From Didymodactylos carnosus (lineage: Eukaryota > Rotifera > Eurotatoria > Philodinida > Philodinidae), in NCBI GenBank assembly GCA_905250885.1, contig CAJNOQ010000536.1:1-47640 (forward strand): a stretch of 47,640 nucleotides of DNA. The letters run 5' to 3'. A program made the position numbers and the translations under genes. Below, piece after piece: positions 1-12,491 of the stretch. The notes under the pieces are model-generated. The model had not been told where the DNA came from. It saw nothing but the letters and a program-made list of their open reading frames with translations, and made no database searches. The first letter of the stretch is position 1. Every line of letters begins with the position of its first letter.

Positions 1-289
1 GCACTGTGATCTAGCTTTTATACATAGGAAATATTTATAAATAAATGATAACACTGTTTTCTTTTATAAATTTTTCTGTACATCATTTTCAAGCAAAATT
101 CTAAACTTTATGATTTTACAAAAAGAATATGCTTAGCTACGAACTGCGAATCTCTTTTCTAAGAAGTTATTAAAAATATGTTCGTAACTATTTTTTAATC
201 GATAATCCAGTGTTCATATTTAATACTACAAAAACAAGTAGATGTATATGTTTTTTTCTCATAATCTAGTCTATCTATATCTTTCACGT
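1..289. other. 3' flank of the acyltransferase gene
   Basis: AT-rich sequence downstream of the stop codon at 290-292 of the minus-strand acyltransferase. An open frame continues on the minus strand through 195-290 only in a frame not used by the gene. I see no separate gene here; it is probably 3' UTR and flank. Confidence 0.5.
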
Positions 290-1923
290 TTATATACCTG
301 CAAATGTCAACGATAGAAAAATAAGTTGTGCTAAGAATGAACTTGTCAATAAAAATAAGAATAAATAATAAATTGATGGTGCACCAATAATAATCACCCA
401 TACAAGTTCAATAATTAAATCCTGATAATTTCTTTTTACTTCAACCTTTTGCAATCCTAAACCATTGAATGTACCGTTTTGAACAAAATATTCATAGACT
501 TGATCCTGAAAAAATAGAGAATATTATTATTTACGACAAGAATAACACATAAAACAAAATAAGTCCACCTTTTCTTGATATAAATGATGTATCCAATTAC
601 TACATTCCTCTGTTCCGCGAGGTATATTTGATATTGGTATTCGTCTAGATAAAAAATAATGCAAATATATTAAAATGAGAAATAAGAGAAATAAATTTTC
701 TGAAAACGTAAAAGCCAATATGATGATGTATTACGTACCTGATAAATATTTCTGCTTTACATGCTCGTCCTTTTAAAATACTTCTTAATGTTGGTTCAGC
801 ACCTTCTTCTCTGAATCCAATTGTTAAATCATAGACTGATGCGACTAGAAGAAAATTTTTTACATAGTAACATTATTATGAGAAAAACAATAGACTGTTG
901 TTACATACTTTTATCTTCTGCTCCGTCTAGTAATAATGTAAATCCTTTTGTTCTTGGTAAAATATGATGTTTTAATTCTGTTAGACCTTTTTCTTCAGCC
1001 ACTTTCATACTTTCTACACGTTTTTTCTCAGTAAATCGCGTTCCTTCACAAAACATTAAAAACTAAATATAAAAACTTAGTGTTATGTCTCAAAAGCAAG
1101 AATAAAATATTATACGTACTTACATTGAAGTAATAATTTTTTGGATAATCATCGAGTACTTTTCTCATATCTTTTACTAATGTTTCCTTATCTGATTCCC
1201 ACACTCGTCGAAGAAAGATACTTTCGGTAAAGATCCAACACCATCCAACTATGGGCACCAACCTTAACGATTGTTTACCGACAATCTTTGAACCCTAAAG
1301 AATATGAATATATTTTAAATAAAAAAGAATTGTTGTAGAAGAGCCATTAATATAAAATCCTACACCACTAACATTAAAACGTGCCAAATGAATAAAAATT
1401 CATCCCCGAATCAATGAAAGCTGCTTACTTTAATTCATTGAGAGAAAACACTACAAAAAGGAATTTTTTTTTCTCACTAACGTAATAAATAACATCTCAA
1501 AACTTACATGCATTATACCTAATCGTTGACAGATAATCCAACCTAAGAAAACAGAAAAAAACTTAATAAAAAAAATGTTTAAAATTTTACTAAACTCTGT
1601 TAAAATCTACCCATTAGCCAATCTATATCATATTTATGATTCATTACACAAATAATATGTTCACCAGATGCTAATTTAACATTCACTGGATCAATATATA
1701 ATACACAATCACTATTAGCCCACCATTGAGCATAAAATGTAAATTGACTCCATATCAATGTGGCTAATCCACAATTTATTTTTCGATATAACGGCTTATT
1801 AAATGGCCAAAGTATGCAAGAACATAATTGTAAAAAATTCACAATTAAACCACTGACAATAAAAATATACGCGAGAAAAAATACGGTAATAAATAAGGAT
1901 TTGAATTCGTTATAAATACTCAT
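290..1923 (-). CDS. AGPAT3/4-like: 1-acylglycerol-3-phosphate acyltransferase, AGPAT3/4 type (7 exons)
   Basis: Converts lysophosphatidic acid to phosphatidic acid with acyl-CoA, as an integral ER/Golgi membrane enzyme. Exons, 5' to 3' on the minus strand: 1923-1611, 1542-1508, 1294-1124, 1062-909, 844-739, 644-569, 505-290, giving 356 aa with all joins in frame. The N-terminus (MSIYNEFKSLFITVFF) leads into a hydrophobic segment and a stretch like vertebrate AGPAT3/4 (VSGLIVNFLQLC). The acyltransferase motif NHKYDID (H96, D101) is followed by GWIICQRLGIMHGSK, and the glycerol-phosphate-binding motif EGTRFT lies at 179-184. The later segment ILPRTKGF and the LYQEKD region also match the family, and a C-terminal hydrophobic segment ends the protein. 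The intron after LYQEK uses a weak GTGGAC donor. The C-terminus is about 20 residues shorter than the human paralogues, so a further 3' exon cannot be excluded. Confidence 0.9.
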
Positions 1924-4739
1924 TGAATCTAAAATAAAAAAGATTTTTTTTTTTTTTTTAAATATCACTTCTCATTGTTCCACTGTACAAGAAAACACAA
2001 CATTTTTAATTTTTTATCGAACTACTCTGACAGGATAGATAGAAAACTTTTTATTCAAAATCATTTTGTTAAATGAAAGACAATAGGACAATATATGTTA
2101 CACATAACGATAATAGCCGTAAAGAATCGTAGATAATAATATAAAAATTTCCAAGACAAATTAAGATCTATTCTCTTTTTCCCTTTTTTCGTTTAAATTC
2201 TTATCATTAATACTCTCTATATTATTCAATTCTTTTCTCTCAATAGTTCATCGGCAAATAATATAAACACAGGTAGATATTCAATAATAATTCGAAATAT
2301 TTTATTAATTGTATAAGTTTCACGATCAATTTATCACTATCGACTTTTCTTCATATAATTCAATTTTGAAATTTTTGCTAGAAAAAAGATGTGGAGACCC
2401 TTTAATTTCTGCGTAATTATGAACAGAATATAGTTTGTGATTCTGGATATGACAGTGATGATTATGTCATTATCAAAATGTAATCTCTTCAACCGCGTTT
2501 ATTTACAATCATTGACATGTGTATTTTTCAAAAGCTTTGATCATCCTACGATCAGTGTTCGAATCGGTCAACTATGTCCGCATCACTTTCACGGATCGCT
2601 TTTCAGCATAATTCTAATTTTTTCCACATTTTCAAACTGGCACTAGAATATGATAAACGAAAACGTCTCATCTGGAAAGCGCACAAAATCTCTAAAACGC
2701 TAGCCGTTAACTTAAAAAATATGCAAGATAATAATATGATAGCATGAAAAGAAGATATTCAGTTGATTTTGTAGTTTTGATGAAGATAAGATACTTTTCT
2801 AATAAGAATCAGCGCACTGCTTTCTGAATGAACAGTCTTAATAAAACTCAACCAACTGAAGCGAACGCAAGTTTTCTAACAACGACATCTGAGAGATTTC
2901 AATTTCTCGAATTTATAACGAATCGATATTGCTATATTGGGTGAATTTCGAGATATCCTTCTGTAGTTTTAAAATTCAACCGTGGCCATTTTCAATGGAA
3001 AAAATTGACGACAAGCCGGAAACAAGTCCGTTTATGAATTTCAAAAAATGAAAAGGCTTCGATTCTTTATCGCATACTCAGATGGGACGTAGAGGTCGTT
3101 ACCCGGTAACATTCAGCAAATGAAAAATGATGTCCTAAGCATAAAAGATCAGAGCTTATTTGTAGATTAAAGTATGCTAGAATTAAAGCTGATCAGACCT
3201 CAAATCAGTCACAAGATATTTGAACTGTGATTATACTCCTTTTCATGGAAAAAAGCGGAAATATTTTGAGTACTTTTTACGGTATTTAAAGTAGTAGCTT
3301 TCAGGTGCTGTCATTTGTACGAAACTGTGACGCAGTACAATTATTCTACTAAGCCTTCTAAGAAGCACAAAAAAAAAATGTATCACCAAATCGAAAAATT
3401 TTAAAAGCGTCTTGTGCCAAAAGCGACTGCAGATTCGTCTTCTCCATAGTCGATTATCTTGTACGCGAGAACTTTTGGATTGGGCTACTCCAGAAAAAAA
3501 AATTCTCATAGCCTTACTCAAAAATTTTTGAAAAAGTGTATAGTTTATTGCCCCTATTTTGAGTTTACTTTATCCAACCAACATAAAAAAATTTGCATAG
3601 GTAGGTTCCCGACAACAACATCAACATGGTCTGTGTGCTTGGATATTATCCAACAATCAGTGTGACTTTAAGCCAAATATATTTTCTACAAATGCTACTG
3701 TATATGTGCACTAGACTATAGACAAATGTGAATAATGATTCTATTAAGAATATAATTTGGTTTTCGACTATGTCTGTCAATAACGTTTTTCATGAAATAG
3801 TACTTGATAAGCTAAAATCTGTTGAAATTGATAATAATCTACTTAGCTGATCTGTTTCTTCCGTAGAAAATCATCATCAGTAAGTAAAAGTAAGTGTTAG
3901 ATTTTTATAGTTCTAGTCTGATTACTTTGGGCGTATTTCAAGAATGTTACATCGTCTTTTGTCTTTAATATTTATTGATAATCAGTCTCAAATAATGATA
4001 ACATCTAATGTTTTAATACTTTATTTTCTTAATGATTAACTTTAGTTGATATGAACCAAATTTTATGTCATTGACATTCTGAAAAATATTTGAAATTAAA
4101 CTTATGTTGAGGAAGCCTTTAAAGACTTTTTAATCTATTATTTTATTCTTTGTTCCTTCTTCCACATCCTTTCATTGGTTTTAGAAAATAAAGGAATACT
4201 TATTTATTGATGATGTCCTAATAACAAAGTAAAAACCCTAATATGATTTTTATGCTTCATAAAATAAACTTAAATCCTTGTCCCACTTTGTGCAAGTGTT
4301 TCTTTGTGCACAATATTTTCGATTGTTCTCAACTTGAAATTCAAGAAGTTTCTTTAATTTAATTCTTTCTGTTCTTTTTTTAACCGGAGTAATCATTGTG
4401 TTTATGTGTAATTGTCATGATAAAAGACTATATATATGTTCTACTGATCATTTCTCTTTTATTTACGTCTACTTGACAAACATAAACTCTGTATATTTCG
4501 TTCTGAATCCATTCAAATAGATGGAAAATTTCAAAAAATATTCCTATACAGGATGTCATCAATCATTTGAAAAGAAGCATCGCATTTAGATTCAAAATGG
4601 TCAATAACTTAGTCATTTCTGAGTTTAACGAAATTTCTCTAGATTCGATCTTATGGCTCTCCAGAAAACTGATATCATACACAAACGCAGTTAATCAGTG
4701 AGGCCGGATATGCGTGAATGTGCATAAGACATTTGGAAC

Positions 4740-4879
4740 CAGTGCTAGAACCGGTCCGGTAAACCGATACCTGACAGGATCGGACCGGTTGAAAAAGTCA
4801 ACCAGGCCGTTAGAGACCAGTATTTAACCGGTTGAAACATCTGCTCTTTTCCACCGTTTCCCACCCTATTCCAGCTCTG
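4740..4879. mobile_element. 140-bp hAT-like MITE
   Basis: The left end CAGTGCTAGAACCGG and the reverse complement of the right end, CAGAGCTGGAATAGGG, are imperfect terminal inverted repeats beginning with the hAT-type CAGNG. The flanks are TTTGGAAC (4732-4739) and CTTGGAAC (4880-4887), an 8-bp target duplication with one mismatch. The interior carries several ACCGGT-like motifs (e.g. 4750-4760, 4783-4790, 4837-4843) and no coding capacity. Non-autonomous; which transposase moved it is not visible here. Confidence 0.72.
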
Positions 4880-5131
4880 CTTGGAACTAAATATGTGTAT
4901 AAAAAGATATACATATTAATGTGAAAAAGTAGAGAGTAGGGAGATATGAGGTCAGGTATATCTCATGGATATGATAATTAGAACTTGATTGTTTTCTACG
5001 GAACTACAGATCTCTATCTCTTCTTTATCAAAAGTTATTCAATAAACAATAAACTCCAGTCTATTTTAAAATAGGTAGGAGTAATGATTTTGTTCAAAAC
5101 AAATACTGAATTCAACATGCTCTTTTAATGG

Positions 5132-5970
5132 AGTGCTTAAAAGTTTTAATACAAATTATTCATGTTCTTTTCTCCGCATCTATTACATTGTTCCATTCTA
5201 ATTATATATCAAACTGTAACTTATTTCATTTGACATATGAACATTTGTGATTTTTTTTATTTGTATATACTATATCGATGACTTAGACACGAAGCGACCA
5301 AAATATGTTTCAAACGGTATGAAACTACTGCGGTTATAGTCTAAATTTTACACACAATGTTTTAAGGCGTATATCTAGTTATTAAATGAAGTGAGAGAAA
5401 ACTTTTTTAAAGATTGTTTAATATACTTAAGAAAAGTGTATAAAAGTTTAACCAATATCTAAACAAGTACGATTACAGTAATAACTTCATTGAAGCTATA
5501 GTTTTGAACTCAAATGAATATTCGTTTAATAGAAAATTAAAGAGTAACTTGAGGTCAACTTGTTGAAATAGTTTTCAAAAATTACACTTACCATAAAAAA
5601 AATTATTTAATTGTATGAAAGACAGATTCGTTGATTTTTGTTTTCTCATAAATTATTTCCTGAAATAAGTTTAAACGTACTACTGTAAACATCATTTAAA
5701 AAACATATACTTATTACAAAAAGAATAACGATAAAGTGTAATTAAAGTATCGGATAGAAAAAAGCACATATTGTCTTCTTTTGTCTCAAAACATATTTTG
5801 GCCGCTTCATGTCTAAGTCATCGATATGGTATATACAAATAAAAAGAGAAATCACAAATGTTCATATGTCAAATGAAATAAGTTACAGTTTGATATACAA
5901 TTAGAATGAAACAATGTACGAAATGCGAAGAAAAGAGCATGAATAGTTTGTCTCAAAACTTTTACGTATC
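5132..5970. repeat. Long inverted repeat, about 180-nt arms
   Basis: The left arm (about 5132-5310) and right arm (about 5788-5970) are reverse complements over roughly 180 nt with scattered mismatches and small indels. Shared blocks include TCAAACTGTAACTTATTTCA, GACATATGAACATTTGTGAT and TATCGATGACTTAGACA. The spacer is about 475 bp. There is no gene inside. It could be a foldback element or an inverted duplication; no clear target duplication was found. Confidence 0.75.
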
Positions 5971-6763
5971 CTGTTGTGCTTATATTTAAACAGTATAGAA
6001 TGAAATTCTATAAGATACAAATAATTCAAAGTTGAAAAATTAAGAAAGAACAAAATGTTTACTTTTCAGTGTATCGTTGACGATTGTATCAAGAAGACGG
6101 TTAACTTCCGTTTTTTCAGATAATAAGTATAGAATGATCGATTCATACATCATCAATTATTCTAACTATTTACTCAAAATCAAGCAAACATAGATTTAAT
6201 ATCAATAAACGTGCCAAAGTGCAATAAAATAGACTCAAATTCTAGTTGTGTTTTAGAAAAGATTTTTTTTCTCTCCGTTAAACGGATGAAACGTGTAGTG
6301 AGGATTTGGACGATCCATACGACACAAAAATTCTAGCACGTAAAAATATCATAGATTGTACGTCAAATTGCTCTACTGTCATTTAGAGTATGTATATAAT
6401 TTTTGTTTAATTTAACAAATACATATGTAAATAAAAAGCTTAAAAATAGGATATTGAATTTTAATCAATCTGACAAAAACGAAGAATTTGGTGACTCAGA
6501 AATTATTCCTCCAGCTGATATTTTTCAGTCTAATTTTTCCATTTGAAATAAATTTTATATTCGTTTTTTAGACGATAAAAAAAGTGGAAATCTTCTAAAA
6601 TATAGTATTCAAGACAAAATTTGTCTTGTGAAAAACCATTTTTATTTGATGAGAAAATACATCACAGTTACCTTAGAAAAATGTTCGCACTATACTAAAT
6701 AAAAACAAGAATATAGTTTATAACAAATGCTGAATTAAAAATATCGACTTTAGACTATGTAGT

Positions 6764-8813
6764 TTATTTCAAAATTTCAAAAACGTAGACCGTATTCTGT
6801 GGTAATTTCAGTTGAATATTTTCGTTCAATTTTAATTCTAATTTTAATTTTCTATCAAGGAATACTTCATTCATTTGATATGTCTGACTCGAATCTAATT
6901 GTAATTTGTTCCACATTTCATCTGGAATATGAAGTTCAACTGTTTGTTCTTGTGTATAATCAAAATTACAGATAAACAGTAGATATTCATCATTTGGATG
7001 ATAACGAAAATAAGAATAAACTTTTGTTGTATCATATGTTTTTATATTCGCATATTGTAAATCAACAAATTTACTATTTAAACAATGTAAAGATTTGTAT
7101 TTGTGAACGAGTGAAATGAGATCACCATAAAATTGCCGTAAATTTAATTGATCTGTTGTTAATAGTTTACCATCACATTTACCATCATTATACCAAGCTT
7201 GAATTTCTGGAACACTTGAAAAAAAAGAAAATAAAGAATAGATAAAATAGATCGATGTGTTCATTGAAGAAAAATGCAATAGTATACTTATCCCAATAGT
7301 CAAATATTGTTGTACGTCCATCGTTACTTTGAAATCCTTTATCAACGTTTGATGCTACTCCCAGTTCTTGTCCAAAATATATCATGAATGGACCATTGTG
7401 CATTGTAGCTGTTACAACCATTGCTGGTAAAGCTTTCCATGGTGTATTAGCAAATTGTTTTGAAGCAATTCGAATTTCATCATGATTTTCTAAAAATCTC
7501 AACATATTTTTATCCATATTTCGTTGTTGAGTATCATGACCAATTTTTGTTATATCATTAGCATTGCCTAATGTTGTACCCTCAATAAGCCATCTTAATG
7601 TATCATATAGGCCTACCTTATCATATAGATAATCAAAATAGCCATATTCAATATATTTCTTATACTCATCAGGACGATAAATTTCACCAATAAATATAAT
7701 ACGACGATCACTATAATCTTTTCGAATATTAGAAATTAACCAATTCCAAAAATCAGCAGGTACCATTTCACACATATCACATCGAAAACCATCAACACCT
7801 ATAAAAGAGAACACAAAATCTTATAGTTAAAAGATATTTTTAAGTGAAAAGAAATAAAATGATAAGACTCTGATTTAATATACTTTTTTATCTAAATAAC
7901 AATCTACAAACTTGTTATAGATACTTTTCAGATTTATTCTTACCCTTATCACACCAAAATTTAATTATTTTCAATAATTTATGCCATAATGGTGGAATTG
8001 GATCAAAATAACTTCGTCCTGTTTTATAGTCGACTCCATAATTGAGTTTAACGGTTTCAAACCAGTCAGTAATTAACGGTTTAGCATTGAATACATCGTT
8101 TCCTGTTGCTCTTACAGGATGTTCAGTGTATATTTCAATTTCGGGTGCATTGATTGATGGTGGTAATTCAATTCCTTGTGGTAATTGAAATTCTTGATCT
8201 GTTATGTAATAAAAATCATTTGTTGCACTAAATTCTTTTGAACAATCATCTGAGGAGCCAAAATTATCTTCAGGACAACGATCAGAATAATATTGTCTTG
8301 CAACATGATTCGGTATAAAATCAATTAAAACATTTAAACCATTTTCGTGAGAACGTTTAACTAATTGTTCAAATTCAGACATACGTTGATCAATATTTAC
8401 AGCTAAATCAGGATTTATATCGTAATAGTCTTTGACAGCATAAGGAGAACCGGCTAAACCTTTGACGATATAAGGATTATCTTTTCGAATGCCATATGAA
8501 GAATAATCGGTCATCAAGGCATGTTCAATTACACCAGTATACCTGAAAAAAAATCATATTTTAAAAATAAGATGAATTTATTTCTCAAAATTTAAATTGA
8601 TATTTTAGATACATACCATACATGTGTATAACCGAATTGTTTTAATTCTTTTAATACATTATTGTTAATATCATTTAATTTTCCTACGCCATTTTCATCA
8701 ATAGTACCATAAAATTTATTTGTTAAATTTCTATTACCAAATAAACGTGTTAAAATTTGATAAATAATTAATTTATGATCTTTATTACACGCAGATGGAT
8801 GATTATCTGGCAT
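6764..8813 (-). CDS. GH13 alpha-amylase, Bacteroidetes-like (4 exons)
   Basis: Glycoside hydrolase family 13 enzyme hydrolysing alpha-1,4-glucans (starch/glycogen). Exons: 8813-8617, 8542-7944, 7798-7288, 7214-6764, giving 585 aa with all joins in frame. Early on, KLIIYQILTRLFGN and YGTIDENGVGK match the N-terminal strand of the barrel, followed across the first intron by YTGVIEHALMTDY. IDFIPNHVARQY is conserved region I. The nucleophile lies in GVDGFRCDM (D273), the acid/base in IIFIGEIY (E304) and the third carboxylate in FLENHDE (D372). MIYFGQELG follows, then a C-terminal beta domain. The sequence style (LYDKVGLYDTLR, DGRTTIFDYW) is that of secreted Bacteroidetes amylases, suggesting horizontal acquisition, yet it holds three GT-AG introns of 74, 145 and 73 nt and has host-like AT-rich composition. 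No signal peptide follows the chosen start. An extra upstream exon (9183-9082, joined at 8822) would add 37 residues in frame but also lacks a clear signal, so I keep the ATG at 8813. Confidence 0.9.
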
Positions 8814-11800
8814 TGTTGATGACTGAATAGAATAAAAAAAATAAAAAATAAATTTGTTTTAAAGATAAAAAAGAGATAACAATTAGAGTCAAAAATATAA
8901 ATCTGAAATTCAGAAAACATCTTGTTTTCGATATACATTAGGTTGAATCTCATTTTTTTCATGCTTTAAAACAATAAAATTTAATCATATTTAAGAAAAT
9001 ATTGTTATTTTTAATTATTTATTTATGCTGTTAACTTATTTTTGTACATGCAAAACATGATCAATCAACTCGTATACTTACATAGCGTGTAAACGATTTT
9101 CTATGTAAATATTTTGGAAACAAATGGATTTTGAAAAACTGACATTCGAATACAAATCTAGGCCAGTACAAAACTATTTTCATAATTTTTATGATCAAAT
9201 AATTGTTTGAAACACTTATCTGTCACACTTTTGGATTCCAGTCAAAATTTTGCTTTAACATAGTTCATTAGCCAGTCAAAATTTCATAAAAACTGCATAA
9301 AAAACCTATCATCTCATCTAAAACTCATAAGAATATTATCTAAACAAATTTCGATTTTTTTTCTTTTCACTATCACATAGTTTTTCTTCAATATTCATCA
9401 TTAGCCATTTTTAGAACGAAATCAAAGCTCTAAACTTTAAATATTTAAAAAGTTCAAGAGAGAACGAGAGAATGGAATATCAGTAGTAGATGATGTTCTC
9501 TATAAATGTATTACAAGAAAATTAATTGTATACAATCATTTGAAAGAAAACGTTTCTTTATTCTATCTTATATTACAGAGGGAAAGAGAGCTATACAGGT
9601 TTTCTACCAGTAATAGATAAACTATATGAGATACAGCTAAATATTATTAAGTTCGATTTTCCATTTTTTCGATATACACTTGTTTGTTCATAAGCGAAAA
9701 GTCTCAATTTTTCTATTGTATACGCCACTCCTCTATGTGAGAATACATATGAATTTGAAACACTTCTCTTCTCTTTTTTTTTTCGATTATAATTCCATTT
9801 TCTTAAAAGTGAAATGTTGATATGCCTCACAGACTAATTCATTTCATCGTTGTCGTTGAGTTTTTGTTTACAAAAAAACACGTATACACAAAAGAAATCA
9901 TTTCAAGTGCATAATGTCGTTTCAAGACGAAAAAAAATTTTTCGTTGTGTGTGGAATGAAAATTATTTTTCATCAAACAAAAAGAAAAAATCAATTTTGT
10001 TTTGTTTGGAGAAATACTTGGAAGAAATGTGACAACGACAATAGAAAGCTTTTGAAATAACATTAAAAAGAGAGAAACTGATGAAAATGAAAAAGGGTTT
10101 TTTTTTGAAAAAAGAAGAAATAGTACCATCGACGACATTTAAAAGTCTTTAAAATCAAATACATTTGAGTTGTTTTTACTTTTAATGCAGAGAGCGATAT
10201 ATCTCGCTAGACATATTCAAGTATGTTTTATGTGTGTGTGTTTGTGTGTATGAATATTTAAAAATGATAGAAAATAATTAGCCCTTAGGGGATATGACAA
10301 AGAAATTATTATATTCACTATTCATTTATGTATACACACTCTTATAGTTGCTTGCTCATCTTATTTAAATGTTGAAGAACAAAGTAAATTGGTGAGTTGA
10401 TGGAGAGTTTGAATATGAAACTCATCACATATATAATTCAAACGTCTTCTTAAACAATCTGACCTAAGGTACCTTATTCAGAGAGTGAATATAGACAAAT
10501 GAACGTAAATGGTAAGCAAAAACTATTTTCTTCTCTCTATTAGATTCTCAAAACAGTTAACAGTTTAAAACGTGTAATGTAGAACAAAAAAATTGGTCAT
10601 TGAAGTTCGTATCATCTACAGTACTGAACAGTACTAATATTCCAAATGAACTATCATCGATCGTGAAAAATTGATGTAAATCCATCATGTAGCCAATAGA
10701 AGAAGGTAAGATTATGACAAAAACTCAGTATAGTATTAAAATAAAGAAAAATGATTTTCAATAAGTACACAAAGTTAGACTTTCTAAAGAAGTACTGTAA
10801 CTGTCTATAGGAATCCACTGAATATCTGTTAACCTAATTAGTAATCTTAGTTATTAGTAAATTAATTGGTAACCTAATTAGTTTAACTCTTTAAAGTTAC
10901 TAGCACTGTTTACATTCAATTCATTTTATAACTATATTTCTTTTCTTGTCAATGTTGACACAGAAAGGTAGAACTCTTGAAATGAAATTAAAAGTAGAAA
11001 AAAAAGTTCAATGTCTTGTTGTATTTTCAATCTGATTACATTGAATACTTAAAAGTGTGTGTTTGTGTGTATGTTGGTACATAAAATCAAAAAAAAATTT
11101 CATAGATGTCTATTGTTAATAGAGCTTGTTAGTGCAGAATATGTACATACATATATCTTTGACTTCTTATTCTTCTCTTCTTATGAAAAACAAAATCATG
11201 CTGCGTATACTAACTAGAAGTACTATTACTTTTATTCATCAAAAAAATGAATTAAAAAACCAAGTATTTCCATTAGAATCAAAAAATAAAAACGTTGTTG
11301 AAAATTCGTTATATTCAAAGATCCCGATCGTAGGAGATGTTAGCTTCTTCCGAAACTTTCTCACTTTCCGTCGCTGAAAATGTAACATTGGCGAAAAAAA
11401 CGATTTTTGCCAAAGTTTTGTGTTCATTTCTGCGTAGATCTTTAAAGAGGAGTGCATCTTTTTTGACTGCGCGAAAGTCTCTAAGCATTTTACGAGAGGT
11501 TAGTTAATTTTTAAAATTTTTTAGAAGCTTTCGTTGTATTGTAGCTCTCCTCTTAACCAAAAAAAAAAATCAGGATTCCTAATTACACTTCAATAGTTTT
11601 CGTTTGATCAATCATCCGATCTAGACTTCTAAATCTGCCTAATATTTATGCTCTAGTCACATTCTCCTGTTCATAACGTAGAAGGTGGGTCCCCCCGAAA
11701 AATGATCCCAGTATAAATAGCAAAGAAATACGTTTGTTTTGAATTCTCTTAAATATCTTGTATAATACAACGTTTTAATCGATTAATATCAGTCTAAATA

Positions 11801-12339
11801 TTCATGCTTGTGCATTTGTCGAACATCATTGTTCTGTCATAAATACAACGGAAAATTGACAGTCAGAATAATAATTAAATGTCACTAACACCTGCTCGTA
11901 TTATTATTATTACTTTCTCTATCTCACCATCACACAAAGTCGTTTGAAGAAGCACCTATTCGAACGAAAACGAGAACTATAGAATAAAACAGTTATAGAG
12001 AGAGGTAGATATATAATAGAGTAGGAGAGTAGAACTAATAAATCGAATAATATAAGGTCTATATATGATACAGTTTCAAAATATATGTTTCTCTAGCTAT
12101 CTATTATTCTTTCTTTTTTCTTCGGTCTTCTCTTTTATTTTATATACACCAATCAAGAACGCAAAAATAGAACATGTATAAAAAAAAGAACCCATATGAA
12201 GAAAAGGACAAAAAAAAAAGCATATGAATGTTATATATAATATTATGGACAACAAGAAAGAAAAGTATACCGTAAAAACTGTATGATAGCAGAAACTCAC
12301 GATAGTGACAAAGAACCTTGTCATACATTCACACACACA

Positions 12340-12450
12340 AAGAGAGAGACAGAGAAAGAAAGAGCGTCAATCTAGACATATAGCGAAGACAGAGCAAAGA
12401 GAAAAACAGAACTTTTTTTGAATTCCTAAAGGTAAGGTGTATGTATAGGA

Positions 12451-12491
<41 letters not shown>
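12340..12491. repeat. GA-rich microsatellite tract
   Basis: Interrupted GAGA/GAAA simple sequence, with the purest run of GA dinucleotides at about 12453-12490. Short ACAC tracts flank it on both sides (about 12330 and 12671). Simple-sequence expansion with no coding meaning. Confidence 0.85.

Larger units (their letters stand above)
1924..6763. other. Intergenic region with a small hAT-like element and an inverted repeat
   Basis: 4.8 kb between the acyltransferase and the amylase gene. It holds the 140-bp hAT-like element at 4740-4879 and the long inverted repeat at 5132-5970, annotated separately. Open frames at 2437-2646 (+), 3243-3521 (-) and 3459-3665 (+) show no recognisable domain and no splice-supported neighbours, so they are not called as genes. 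Confidence 0.6.

Noticed and set aside
3243..3521. 92-codon minus frame in the first intergenic region
   Set aside because: Basic and aromatic residues only, no domain, no repeat relatives noticed in this window.
11126..11457. Overlapping plus and minus open frames
   Set aside because: Opposite-strand frames over the same DNA, biased composition, no motif; no evidence of an exon.
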